From: Sialis fuliginosa
Lineage: Eukaryota; Arthropoda; Insecta; Megaloptera; Sialidae
Length of the DNA: 64,000 bases
Assembly (NCBI GenBank): GCA_961205875.1
Contig: OY540812.1
Location: 30,203,098-30,267,097 of the forward strand
Direction: 5' to 3'
Shown here: positions 12,101 to 27,100 of the stretch, piece by piece
Position numbering within the stretch: position 1 is the stretch's first letter
Layout: each line of letters starts with the position of its first letter
The notes under the pieces: model-generated
Seen by the model: the letters and a program-made list of their open reading frames with translations, nothing else
Databases searched by the model: none
Told to the model about the DNA's origin: nothing
Position numbers and translations under genes: made by a program

Positions 12101-15100
12101 CACCTAAAAATGATAAAATCACAAAGTGCTACTAAATTCACTCTTGAAAAGCGACCAGTTTTACCCCATTCTTAAGAACATAAGAGTGATTTTGGTAATT
12201 AGTAGCACTTTATGATTTTATCATTTTTAGGTACCAAACAGACATATGAAACAATAAAAACCCTTTAACGTAACTGTTCCTTTTTACCCCTTATTTTCCA
12301 GTAAATTCAATAGCCTATAAGTAGTTAAGTCATTTGGTATTCGGATACCACACTTTACCTAAAGGTCTAATTCATCAAAACGATTTGAAATTTTGATACG
12401 TAAAACTAGACTATAATGAACATTCTAACACCATTCCAAACTCTCTGTGATTTACAGTTCCAGAGTACTATGTGGCCAAACAGGAGACGTTATTTTTTAT
12501 TCATTACGTTTTTTTTTATACTTTACATAAATAGCTGTAACTACTAAATGATTCATTGAAACCATTTTATATTTTGATATATAAAACTAGACAATATTAA
12601 CAAACATTTTAAGATCATCCCGAAGTTTCTGTAATTTATAGTTCCAAAGTTCTAAGTCGTTAGATATGATTTTATTATATGTACTTACCAAAGTAGTAGC
12701 AAAATATTTTTGAGCAAATTGCAGTTGAAAGGAACTCTTATTATGTAGTTGAAACTTGGGTGAAATGGTCACAATATTGGTATCCCTGTGTCTTCCTCTC
12801 CCAGTTCTCACATCGATACCGATAAGATATATGATATCAGGTCTGTTATCTCTCATGGTGACTCTTAACTTCCGCGTTTGTATTCCTGGTTGCAGATGGA
12901 AATGTTGGCACCATTGAGGGTTTCCGGAAGAGACCACGCAGTTACCAACACGAGCTACAACGGTAGGACTGGCGTCTGGATCGGATAAGCTGAACAGTAA
13001 CGGAGCTACCATTCGTGCTATTTCATGCTCTTCGAATTGGCCTGCAGTTTCAGCCGTGACGCCTTCTTGGCGAAATATTAATGGAATGCCGGTTTTATTA
13101 ATTATCCAAAACGGAGAAGTTATTGTTATCTGAAAATTTTATTTCATTGAAATATTTAGGGGTAATTTCGTTGTTGATTTGTTATTTTAAATATTTATTG
13201 AGTTAAATTTTGGATAATTTTTAATTACATGAAATTAATACCAAAAAAGGTATCAAATTCTTTTTATTTTATTTTTTTAATTTTAAAAAAAGGAAGTTGT
13301 CTGAAGATTTAGTTTTTTTTTAACAGGAAGTTGTCTGTTATGATTTAAAAGAAAAGGAAGTTGTTTTTTAAAATTTATTTAAAAATAAAATGGTCAAGTG
13401 CGTGTTAGGCACACACATGATAGGGTTCCATAGTCATTCTCACTAACATTCTATTTTGAAATTAACTAAATTTCTACAATATAAATTTAAAAAATTCTAC
13501 AGTGCTATATTTTCATTGAAAGTATTAATTAAAAGTTACATTCTGGATTTATTTCAGATTTTTGCATTGATAGTTTAGAAATTAGAGAGGTGGGGGGGAC
13601 ACTCTGATAATGACTTTGAAAGCAAAATATCTTGTGACTGAAGGGTTTAAATTAAAAGGTCCTAATACAGTTTTTATTACGTTTTAGGAGACCTTTCTAA
13701 AGATGATTTAAGTGAAAAAAAATTTGAGTATATTTTTTAATCTATGAAAAAAAATATTTTTTTCAAAAATCTCATCATTTCTGTTTTTGGGTTAGGTTAG
13801 GTATATAAATGAGGGCTGTGAAATACAGACAGACAAATGGACAGAGTAAAACTATAAGAGTTCTTAGTTTTCTATGGAACCTTAAAAAGGAAGTTGTCTC
13901 AAGATTTGGTTGTTTAAAAAAAAAAAAAATTCGGGCAAGACATACACGGGTGTATGCCATTAGGGTTCCTTGATATAAAAAATATTTTTTTGACCTAGCT
14001 TTAGTTCCTTAGCATTCCCTTGGAAAAATTATTTTTTCAGTAAATTCTACTAGAGGGGATCATTTTACATGTTCAGTAAAAAATTCAAGTTTCTAGCTTA
14101 TATAGTTAATGAGATATTTTGCTTTAACTGAAAAGGATGAACGGACGACAAAGTGAGATTAACAGGGTTTCTTTGGAACCCTAAAAAGTAAGTTGTTTTC
14201 CAAGATTTTGTTTTTAAAACATCTCTGTTGTAAGCCCCCCTAGGTTGGAGTCCTTAGGCACTTGCTTAATTTACCTATTTCGATGACCTATTAAAAACTT
14301 ATCGAAAATATAAATTTAAAATATATTAAAATATAATAATAATTTTACAATACCTCAATTCCACATCCTTTCAATATCACAACGCTAGAGTTCAAGAATA
14401 GACTTCTGTGTGACTGGTCCTGAATTCTAACACGACAGTTGAAAGTGGTTGCACCTGGAGGTATCAGCAACGTTCCAGCTCCAGGAAAGTTGTCTAAATG
14501 AAACGAAAACTCTAAAAGATTATCCATATCGACCTAAAAACATTAAACAAATAATTACAACTGAAAAAAAGGATTTAAATATCATATTTACTTCATGTAA
14601 CGACAGACTAGCACTCGGTAAAATAGTTCCTGTAGGTCCCCGCACTACAGAGAAACGCAAATCATGTGGTAACAAATTAGTTATCAATATAGGTGAACGC
14701 AAAGTCAGCGTATGCGCTGGCTGGGGTTGATTATTCATTACAGAAGTTATACTGCGGTCCCAAGGATAGTTCTCTCTGTGAATCGACAGACAGAATCTGT
14801 AGACTCGATCCCTCTGACTTCTGCATTCGTAGAGCTCCTGTATTATGTCGCCAGGTCTCACGATGTGCGACCATTTCAGAGCTGTATTTGGGTACATGTA
14901 TGCATGTTTAGAATCGACGGGTCGCACGAAGATGCTTGAATTAACGAGGGAGAGAGGTATCGATAGTATTCCTTGACTTGGGAGGAAAATACTCTTGCTC
15001 GGAGAGATCAGAGAAGCTAGAAAAAATAAAGTTGGTATTAATATGTTTAATGCAGTTTATAGATTATGTGTTTACCTGCGGTTGGGATGCTGTTACTTTT

Positions 15101-18100
15101 TAAATTTATTTCTACCATGTCGGGTAGATGATTTTTCAGTAGTAATGCAGATCGTACAGTTATTAGTTTTCGTGCTGATCCTTCTAGAGCTACGGCAAAC
15201 ACGATTCTTGCACGAGTTGTGTCCAGGCTCTTCAAAATAAAAATTATTATAAATAACCTAGCTGTATGATGTATGTAGTGTCTGACTGAAGGTTAGTTTT
15301 TGACTGAATGGTTCATAACAGAGGAGAAATATCTGTCATGAGTGTCATGGGACTTTTTTATATGTATTACAGAGATTGAACAGTGTGCGTGTTTGCCATA
15401 GGTACCATGGGACTTTCTTATACGTAATACTGAGAGTGAACAGTGTGGTTGAGTCTTAGTAATTATATAAAAAAAATCTTTCTGGCTAAATCATAAATGC
15501 TGGAAAAAATGTATGTGGAATAAATTATCGATAATAACATAATCGACATTTTTTATCTAAAACATTTTTTTCTTATTTCAAAAAATTGACAAGAGTAAAC
15601 ATCCATTTTCAGTTATTATGTTAAAAAAAATCATTTGTTATATAATGTAGAGAATAATATTATCTATATTATTCATTTTATTCTATCCTATTAGTTTGTC
15701 AGAAATGTTTTAATAAAATAAGAATCACGTATATTATTCACTGTTAGGATTACGTATAAGAAAGTACCGTGGTTCCCAAGGCAGACATTTTTACCTTAAA
15801 ATTTTTCACAAACTATTTTCAAACGAAAAAAAATTTCAATGGCCTTTTTTTACTCTTCAGTTCCCAAAAATATAAAATACTTTTTATGCGTATCTTTTTT
15901 ATGCATTGCGATATTTTATCCAAATTCAAGTGAGTTATCAAATGAAAGCTGCCAATTCAAGGAATTTAAATTTAAAACGTTTTGTTATTATTAACCTTCT
16001 GTCTGTAGATTGGGTCTTTTAAGGAACAGTCAAAAGGCTATAACCGGGTAAGCATGCAAAACATGTCTTTACATGGATTTGGCTGATTATTTTTTTGGAA
16101 GTATTATAAATTTATACTTTTCAAAAATAAAATTTATTTTATTTTCAAAACAAAAGTTTTTTTTATAATCAGTCGATTGAATTTGATGGTGCTTGTAGTA
16201 TATTATAGAGGTACTAATGACTGTCCTGTGTTTATAGTAAACCAGAAAAAAATTAATAAAATTTAAAAAACACTATGTTGTACTCGGAGGGCAATTGCCA
16301 TTTTTTTTATACATTATACCTTGTATGTAACCAAACAACATATCCAAACCCCAAACTGATTCAAAGGGTATAACATACTCGTATAAATTCGCATGCGATC
16401 GTACCGCCTTAATACTTTTAAAACATCTCTAATTTGTTGCTAAACAGGACTGGACTAGCCTGGAGGCATACCGGAAATTTGGCCTAACAAAAACAAAATC
16501 CGGGAATATATGGGAACTGTGCCATTGAATCAATTTAACAAAAAAATTTTCTCATAGGTTGCTTTTCAAGTTAAATGTATATGCTTAAAAATGTTCATGT
16601 TTGCTGAGATAATATTTATAAAAAAAAATCTTGTCTAGTAAAAACAAAAAACCTCGATCACGATTGGGTTAATTCGCCACTTAATGGAAGTGGGAGAATT
16701 TATGATACTTTAGAGATAACTTTTTCTTTTATATATAAAGATGATAAAAAAAGTCATTATAGTTAATTAGAATTCAAAGTTATTTTTGTTCAAAATTATT
16801 AAGTTGTATAAAACTTACATGTATAGACTCCAGAAAGTCAAGAACACATAAAAAAAATCAAATTAATTGTATTGAGAAATATTTAAAAATAGTCGAAGAA
16901 CATTAGGTTTTCACTGGGGAAAAATTCACAAGGAGCTGAATTTTGTATACACCTTCATTTTGTCTTTATAAATAAGGTACCAAAAGTCTCCAACAATCCC
17001 ATGCGAGCATACTTTTTTACAGCCCACAAAAGGTGCTAACAATTAGTTTTAAGTAAATATCTCTGTATCTATTGGTTCTATGACTAAAATAGCTATTATG
17101 AAATATAAAGTTTAGAAAATTACCTACAATAAAGATTTTACAACTTTTTTCGTACAAGTAAACGTTTTCACTTATTAAGAGGGTATTCTAGTCTAAAAAT
17201 GTGAAAATATAAATTTTTTTGCATTTTATCAATAAACAGGGTTTCAAAAATGTTGTCAAAACCCTATACTTCAATTCCAAAAACTGACGGAGTTACAACG
17301 ATTTAAAGATGATGCGTAGCATTGAATAGCCAGCTATACCTTCTGTATAAAAAGTACCCGGAATTGGTTATTTAAATGAACAGCTTAAAAGGAATCGGTA
17401 AATTTTTTTTTCCATAGGTTGGTAGTACCTTCCTTAATTACCAAGCCAAATTTGAGCACGATCTGTCAACTAATGTGTTTACAACAGCCGTCAGTAACAG
17501 TCGACCTTAGAAGTGCTCTGCGAATTTTATTATGGATCAAATAGTTTGCCTTAAATTTTGTGTTGCTCCCTGTGACTTTTTCCTCTTTCCCAATCTGAAA
17601 TTTTCACTCCGTAGAACCCATTTCGAGTCGATTGAAACCATCAAACTGAATTCGACTAGAATACCTTCTTAATAAGCGAAAACGATTACTTGTACGAAAA
17701 AAGTTGTAAGATCTTTATTGTAGGTAATTTTCTAAACTTTATATTTGATAATAACTATTTTAGTCATAGAACCAATAGATACAGAGATATTTACTTAAAA
17801 CTAATTGTTAGCACCTTTTGTGGGCTGTAAAAAAGTATGCTCACAAGGGCTTTTGGTACCTTATTTATAAAGACAAAATGAAGGTGTATGTAAAAATTCA
17901 GCTCCTTGCGAATTTTTCCCCAGACACATCTATTTTTTATCTAAATGTACTGGACTAAAATGAGTAATTTGTTCATCAATAATAAAATAGGTTACTTACA
18001 CTTTTCTGTATCTCCGATGTAGCATGCCGAAAGTAAATCCCGACTTTATCTACGGATATTGCTTTAACTGGCCTCCATCCTTCCACTTTCACTTTTAACT

Positions 18101-21100
18101 GATGAATCCGTAACTTGTGTGTATCCTGATGCCTCAACTTACCTAACAATTAAAAAAAACACTTAAACAACACTGAACTCAACTTGTATTTCTTACGCAT
18201 CTCTTACCCCTTCCTTCGAAAGTGAACGGAATCGTCTCCCCCGGCTGCACCTCATTCCACGACTCATCCGGCTGTCCCAACGAGATCTTTTCAGTCTCGA
18301 ACATCTTATCCGTCGTAGTTATCAACGTGCTGAACCACATTTTCGACCCTGTATCGTTCTTCAACGCAAACGGAACAAAAGGCGATCTTCTGCGATATCC
18401 TGGAGGACTGTTTGACAGTTTATCCATCGAGTCTTTTGACGATGATATATTATAATAATCCTGCGTCCACGTGTCTTTAACTTGACTGTAGAGGTCAATT
18501 AACGTAGATGTTATGTTGAAATTCAACAGTTCTGGAGATCGTATGTCCAATTGGAGTCGGTTCTTTTGTAAATTGTATTCCCATCCAATTTCGCATCTGA
18601 AATAGAATGATTTAAACGGAGTTCTTTTGTTTGATTGTTACTTAACGTACTTCCAAGGTTCGATGAAAGGTTCCCATCCAGATAGAACTCTGTTGTAGTA
18701 ATCTCCAGCTAGGATACATTCTAACCAACCACTGGATATATCGTTTATAGTCTGAGATACCTCGGAATTTGTTTCGCTGTTGGTGTCAGGGGTGCTTGAA
18801 TTCACGACTTGTCGTACGGTCAGTTCTGATAGGGATAGTTCGATGAGGGGGACATCTGCATCGCGGCAATCGTCGATGATGCATAAAGATAGACAACTTG
18901 TTTTGATCTGAAATTAAAATGAAAGTTGAAACGTATTTTTGTAATTTTAATAAAATGCAAAAAGCATTGAAAAGTAGAAATTCCAATCTTAAAAATGTTT
19001 TTTTTAACCTATCTACAAACATTTTTACCATAATTATAGAGCTTTGAATAATGTCCTCACCTCTAACGCCATAATTTTGAAAGACTTCTTATTCTGCATT
19101 TCATTTTCTTCAATCACGTTCGCATTTTTCGTCAACCAAAGAGCCGCATCTTCTAATTTCCCTTCACAAGTTTCTAATGCTTCAATGCAATCATTCGAAG
19201 AAAATCCCAATGCTGATAAATTCGCTATTTGACCTATATTTAAAAAATAAATAAACATTGTATGGATATTACGTAACTTAATAAAATACCCCTAAAAATA
19301 ATTCTATGTTGTTTCAATGTCAATTAATTCTACCTTTAGAGTTTGTAGGAGGGTCATGTGTTTGCGATTTAGCCCACTTTGTCTGCTTCGGAACAGAATT
19401 AACAATTTGCATGAACATCATCATATCGTGATACGAAAGGCGAACACAAAAATGTTGCAGTTGAACCTAAAGAAAATACATTTAATTCATTTTAATTTGC
19501 AATTCAGCAAATGTTATTTAAAAAAAGTATAACTCACTTCTAAAATACCATCTTTGTTGACTTCCATGTTAACTGTAACGGGGTCTATAATTGATAAAGC
19601 AGTTTCGTCTTCCATTCCCAAAATACAAGAAAACATTTCGCAGTGGTTTAGGTTACACGATAAAGGCTTTTCAGGAACTGAAGGTCGATATGATATAACC
19701 GTTGTACTCTGAAATAATTAAGACAATAGATTTCATCACCAAATCGATTTTAATGGGACTTTGACTGTTGGAAAGCTCAAGACCCTAGAATTAGTTCAAG
19801 TTAGACATTACTACATTAGCTCATCAAGAAGCTGAGCAGTAACATTAAACACGTTCAGAGAATGAGTGATAAAACATTTTGTTGCAGACAAAAGCTACTA
19901 ATTAATAAAAACTACTGGACCAATTTTGTTGAGACTTTGATCACTGGAAAGCCTAAGACTTTAGAATTCGTTTAATCTGTATGTCATATCACCATTCTAT
20001 CAAGAGGCTGAGCAGTAACATTAAACACACCCAGAGAATCTGCGGATAAAATTTACTAACAAATAAAAACTACTCACTTTGAGAATCACTGCATTCGTAT
20101 CCCACTGCGACGTATCTTCTACGATAACCACTTCCGAATCAGTAATGTTTAATTTCAGTTCAAATGAAGCCACTTCTTCGACACTTTCGTGGCTGTTCAT
20201 TTGGCTACCGTTCTTTTCAGAATTCTTTACTTTGTACTCGTACGTATCTTTCGGAGGCAACTCTGGAGGTTCGAATATAAAATCACGCACTGCCTCCCAC
20301 CAGTCCAGTATAGCCATCAATCTCATATTGTTTAACAATATCGTATGTTTAGTATGATCGCTTCTTCGCCTGAAATAAATTTAAATTAATTAAGCTGATT
20401 ATATTTTAAAATAGCTGTTACCCGCGACTTTGTTCGCGTAGAATTTAGGTTAGGTAGGAGCTGTCATCTATGAAGAAGAAAGTTAGGTAATACAGATTTC
20501 TGTTATGATAGTCGATAAAACAAATCGTGCTTACAAATGTCACTATCATTTTTTTTATCTAATAAATTTTTGGGACACAATGTAGCCAATGTCCTTCCTT
20601 AGAATGCAAGCTATCTCCCTGCCAAATTTCATCAAGATCGGTTCAGCAATTTAGCCGTGAAAAGGTAAACAGATAGAGAGACAGAGACATTTTCGCATTT
20701 ATAATAATAATATGGATTAGCTAACTAACCTGCTATGAATTTCTGCTTGAACGTTATCATTTTGCGTTATTGTATGTATTGATTGTAAGATATTAGTGAA
20801 CACATTCGACCGTTTATTAATTGGGTTCGCGTTAAACCTCATGTCCATCAGTTGGATTTCTTGCGAAGCAAGATCTATATCTTCTGTCGCATTACTGAAT
20901 GTTTCTATGGTTAGCTTTGATTTAATAAAGTTGATACAGGCTAATGGCGCTTCTTCGTGACTTATGCAAAGACGTAAATTCACGTTTACGAGGTCTAAAC
21001 GAATGAATAATATTGTCCAGACATCTTTAAGTGTCGACTAAAAAAAAGAAGGTATTACTTCATTTTAACTAAGTTTGTTAATATAAATAGCATACCAAAG

Positions 21101-24100
21101 GATCTTGCCCTCCTTGTATTATAACAAAACCATCATTATTTGAAGATGGAGTTAAATCTGCAATATCTTCCCCCAAATTATATGCAAGTAGACCTCGGAT
21201 CAATTTATACTGTAATAAATCTAATGCCCCTTCTAATGTTGACAGTGTTCCTTGTATACTCATATCGGCAACTTAAAATTACAAAATTCATTATTTTAGA
21301 TTTTGTATAGTTTTTAATGTAGATTAAGGATTTTATATTTTCTGTTGCAACCAGAGTAAATCCATTTTTACAGATTATGTCCCAGAATGTGTAGTGAGGA
21401 ATTTAAATTTCCCAGAATATATAATGGGACAGATAAATGTCCCAGAAAGTGGAGTAGGTTATAGAAATATCTCAGTATGTATAATGAGATATTATACATA
21501 CTGAGATATGTGGTACATAGAAATATCCCAGAATGTACAATGGGACATAGAAAAATCACAGAAAGTGGAGTAAGTCATAGTAATATCCTAGAAAGTGGAG
21601 TAGATCATAAAAATATCCGAGTGGGGCATAGAAATGTCCCAGAATACTTATAAATTATTATTTATTTTGAAATACGTCCTGCACCTTTCAATACTAAAAA
21701 TAATTTAAAATTTACATACCATCGTGATAAAAGTCAGAATGAAGATTCTTCTCAACTCTCAATTTAAGATGACACTTTTCTGTCAAAAGAGAAGGTCCCT
21801 GTTTCACAATTCGGGATGCTCCAAGCTCCAGCCCTTCTGAACTAGAAGGTTTATTCAATCCCAGAGCTCTTGAAGGGCTGTTCTTGTCAATTGGAGCTCT
21901 CTTTGCCGCGTACAGATCCATGTTCACCAGATCGATGTACATTATATTTAATAAGCATTGGTTTTCTATAACGTTGAAAAAAATATATTTATATTAAAAG
22001 GCCTAAAATATCTTCACGAACTAACCTTTAGTTTTATTTATATTAGTATTTTGATCGGACCCAGCAAACTGGAAACAATTCGTCACGGTTAGCTTCCCTA
22101 GATCTGCAACTAATATTTCAGAAGATCGCGAACTAACAGGCAGCAGGATAACAGGCGAACCTGCGTGCAATTCAATCGATAACCTCAAAGGCTTTTCATC
22201 AAGTTTCTTTATCTGTGAAAATAAACCAACAATCAACACATTTCTATGTTAAATTTCAAACTTCGATACTCACTGTCATTCCTTGCGTTGCCGAACGTAT
22301 GCTGCTCATAACTGACTGCAACTGAGAGAAGTGTGCAAAGAATGTCTGTATCTCTCTCACAAACCGTTTTGTGTGGACGTACAGCACTGACGACATCTCC
22401 AAGCAAAGCTGAGTATCGTATGACGAAGACGCAGCTTCAGCTTCACTCAATCTGTAAGAATTTACATTAAGTTATGTATCTTTGATAAATCATAATTATA
22501 TAGTTATTACCGGATGTAGTTAAAATTTAGCGCTTGCTGTCCAGCGGAAACAAATCTTTCTCTGTATAAATGACCATGAGGTGTTAAGTCGTAGAGCGAC
22601 ATTGACCCCAACTGGCCAGATATAACCCGTTGCTGTAATTCTGATGGATGGAAATTTCCGCTTATATTAGCGGAACGATCTAATATATCGACGCTTAGAT
22701 TCGAAATGTTAGCTTTGGCGACTTCTTGCTCGGGTCCTATGAATACTAACGTAAGAGATCGTACTTCTACTAAAAGTTCAGAATTTCCTTGAATGGAGTC
22801 TAAAAAAAATAGGAAATGTAATTATTTAAGTTATTATATTCACACTGGGTTCAATAAACTCCACTATTAAAAAATTGCGGAGACTTAGAGACCATTGTTA
22901 GTTTAACAAACCTTGCGAAGCAGTGTCAATTGGTTCTATGTTAGTGCTGACTTTTCTTTCGGGTATATTTTTAGAATCAACTCCGAAGAAATCTAAGACA
23001 ATGACCCACGATTCTACACTAATTACCATGTCTAAACAATTAAAGTCTACTGCCGTATAACGTTGCAACTAAAATAAATATTAACGCATATAAATTAATT
23101 TTATTTTAGTACGATTATTTATAATTAAAAGCTCTTAAAACAGAAACATTAAATATAACTTTTTCACATCTAAGTGTCCACAGGTTTTTGAAAAAATTCC
23201 TTGACTATTCCCTCACCATATATTCTAAATTCCCCGACAATACAGAATTTTTAGTAAATTTCCTGACCATATATTCTAAATTCCCTAACAATCCAGAATT
23301 CCTTGATAATCCAGAATTTTTAGTAATTCCCTGACTCCAGAAATTTTGTAAATTCCACGACTTTCTAGAACTTAGTAAATTCCCCAACTTTCAAATTTTT
23401 TTAGTAAACTCCCAGTTTCTCGATTTTTTTTAGTTTTCCAAACTTTTCTAAAAGTGGACACTCTCTGCATTCAAATTAAACAAAAAACAATAATAATGAA
23501 AACACTCACTGAATTATAATGAGATTGAAAATTCGGTACATTCGGATCAACCAAAAGGCATGAAATCAGCACCAGATTATCGTGGGACTTTGGTTTTTGA
23601 TTAGGGGAAGGCGGAGGAGTTCTAGGGCAAGGTACTTTTTTAGGAAAAGCTGCACCGAACACGTGTTTAGTTTCAAGATGATCCGGTAAAGACCCTCGTG
23701 AAGAACTATGCTGTATCGGGTTGTTTGTTAAATCAGGACAAGACTGCGATAAATAACACGGACCAAACTGCAACTCATTTGTAGCAGACGATATTACCAT
23801 ACATCGATGTTTGGATTCAGGCGGTCGCAGTAAATCTTCCATTAGTAACGACCGTAACGATACCTTTAGAGAATATTCAATAATTTTAAATCGTCAATCG
23901 TCAAGTAAAATAAAATACACTAACCTGTATATTTGTTTCATAACGATGGAACTTTTCATATTCAACTACGAAATCCTGAAAAGATAAATCGACTAAACCC
24001 TGTTCTCCGTTACCCCTGTTTCCTCGTAACTCAAATGTTAATTCAGGTACTTTAAACGATACTGAAAACAACAGATTAATTATATTATATATATTTGTAT

Positions 24101-27100
24101 GCACATAAAATTTAAGCTACCTTTTATCATGTTCAGTTTATTCTCAATTTCTTGTTTGGGTTCATGTTGTTCCGCGTTTGTAAACAAACGCGATCTCAAC
24201 TGCGAATCCATGCTGAGAGTCGTGAGGCCCAAGTCTTCCTCGACTATTTCACCTAACGTTGACATTTGTCTCATTCCTAAAGACTCGTGCTGCTCTAATA
24301 GTTTATTGCTTGATACTAAAGTGTGGAATGTATCAAGAACTTGCTCGTATTGCGATTTAGTCAGTGAAACTTTTAAAGGAGATACAACGCAGCCAGATAT
24401 CTGTAATATTAAAATAATATATCGGACAATGTAATATTCTGAATCTATAAATCACACAATTTCTAATTGGTTCCAAAATGTTCTCTATGTAGTCTAATTT
24501 GATACATTTAAATTTGAAATCATTCCGATGAATCATTTAATATGTAGTTACAGCCATTTACGTAAAGTAAATCAAGAAATATCTATATCTGAATAAGTAA
24601 AAACGTCTCTTGTTTGAGGACATAGAACAAAGAATAGACAAAGAACTCAGAGTGGTCTTTAAATGTCCATAATGTAGTCTAGTTTTACGTATTAAATTTT
24701 CAAAAAATCAGTAATAATTCAAAAGTTATAATCTGTTAAGTAAAGTCAAATATAGTTTGTTTAAAATCAGAGATAAACAAAGTATCATGTTTGGCAACAT
24801 AGAACTTTGGAACTATAAAACACAAGAACTTCAAAATGGTTTTAAAATTCTCGCAGTATAATCTAGTTTCATATATTAAAATTTCAAATCATTACGATAA
24901 TTCATTTAAAAACAAAATAATAATTACCTGAATATTGTCAGAGAAGTAAGTATCGTGTTCTTCCAAATCCAGATCAGATTGTCCCATCAAAAGTGAGGGG
25001 AAATTTTCATTCAAGGAATTATCTGATCTAACTCTTTTTATCACCGTTAGTTTTAAAACAGTGTCGTGTAAAATAGGTTGCCCGGCTTCTGAACAAGAAT
25101 ATAACTCTTCTACTCGCTCCAGAGAAGAAAGACCAATTCTAAGAAATACATTATTTATTTTATTAATGAATGAATAATGGAAATATATAAAATATATAAG
25201 TATCGTAGCTCACTTTATTGTCACCGTAGAGGTTTGTTTTCTTTAGTAAGCATGGAAATAAATAATTTATTTAATTTTAATAGCTATTCAAAATATACTC
25301 GACAAAAAATAAATAAATCAAAATTCAAATTGTTGTATCTTTGATAAAAATAGTCACAAAATGATTATTTAAAAAGCATTTTGTAGCTTGTAATATCTAC
25401 TTTTTGATATTTTTTCTCAGTTTAATTTAATTCAATCGAATTTTCAAAAAACTAAAAATTTCATCATGCTCTCATTCGATGGAAAAATATAGTAGAAGGG
25501 TCTACTTCATTTTATTTTAAAGCTTGAAAGTTCAATTTCAAAATGTTTTTTGACTTTTTATTCAAAATTTTTTTTTTGCAGTTATTTAAGTTAACGATTG
25601 ATGATGAATCAAACCTGACAAAAGGATAAAATAAAATAAATGAAAGTTTGTCAAGTTCTCACTCGATGAAAAAAAATCATATAAAGGTCAACTTGATTGC
25701 ATTTTGAAGCTTGAAACTTCAGTTTCATATCTTTTTGATATTTTTTTTTTTTTATTTTTTCACAAAGTTATTCAGCTTAACGTAACAGTGAATCAAAACT
25801 AGAAAAATTTAAAAATTAAAAAAAAAAAAACTTTGTCAAACTCTCACTCAATAGAAAAAAATCATAGAAATGTCTTCTTAATTGCATTTTAAAGCTTAAA
25901 ATTTCAGCTTCAAAATGCTTTTAGATTTTTTTATCTAAACATTTTTTCCACAAAGTTATTCAAGTTAACATTCACCAATCAAAAACAAATCACACTTACT
26001 GGCTTCCCATTCTGCGGTTACTAATATCCAGCGAATACAGCTTCATGTCCCTAATATCGATATTATAATACTCCGTATGCGTAGTCAGACTGTCCCACAA
26101 TGAAGGCTCATTACAATCACGTTTCTGACTATCACCCGTTTGATTCAAATCGAAATTCCCATCATTATTATTATTGATCGTAATTTTACCGAGATGAGCT
26201 ACGAATACTTGAGAGCTCATTGAAGTCTTTGGTAAAATAACGACAGGGCTGTCAAGAACTATATCCAACCTGTAATAAATAAATTAAATAGAAATGTAAT
26301 AGTTTAATTTTAATATGAATAATGACTCACTTAATATCAATGTTAATTTCTTCATCTTCCGGACTGTATGGGGTGTGAAGAGTTGTCCCTTTGAATGAAG
26401 TGTAACCACTGACGCCTTCAATGTATTCCGAGCTCTGTGAGTTGCTGCGTTTCCGTCTTCGTGGAGAAATGACGTCGCCAGCTGACATTCCGTGCATGGA
26501 ACCGGTGAAACGTGAATTCATGTATAAAGAATGTGCTAAAGCTTCGGCTCTAAAAGATATATTATTTATAGACGATTTAGATTTTTGTAAATTAAAAATA
26601 TGTTATTCAAAGTTCCGTAATTTTGGTACGGATGGTCATATATAGGAAGTAAAAAAACATTTTCAAGATTGAAATCTTTATTTTCCAATGCTTTTTGCAA
26701 AATTAAAATTCATTAATTTTTCATTGAATTATAAAGCAAAAAAATAATGTAAATTTTTTTGTAAACTTTGTCGAGGTATTTGGGGGTTAAAATTTTTTTA
26801 CACGAAATCTTTTAGTGTCACTTGAAAAAGTAGAATTTTAGCTTCAATATATATTTTTAACATTTTATTTGCGATTTTTGTCAGAGTAATTTGAAACGTA
26901 AATAAAATCTTAAAAAAAATAATTTGTAGTTGAACAAAAAAATTATACTAAAAGATTATATCTAAAATTTTTTTTAACCTTTATGCACCTTGACAAAGTT
27001 CACAAAAAAAATTTTTTTTTTTAACTTTATAATCCGATAACTGAAATTTGAACAAATTTTCTATCAGTGAAATGCATTGAAAAGTAGACATTTCAATGCT

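Noticed and set aside
21368..23440. CRISPR-like regularly spaced repeats
   Set aside because: Units are variable tandem minisatellites without unique spacers, in introns of a eukaryotic gene.
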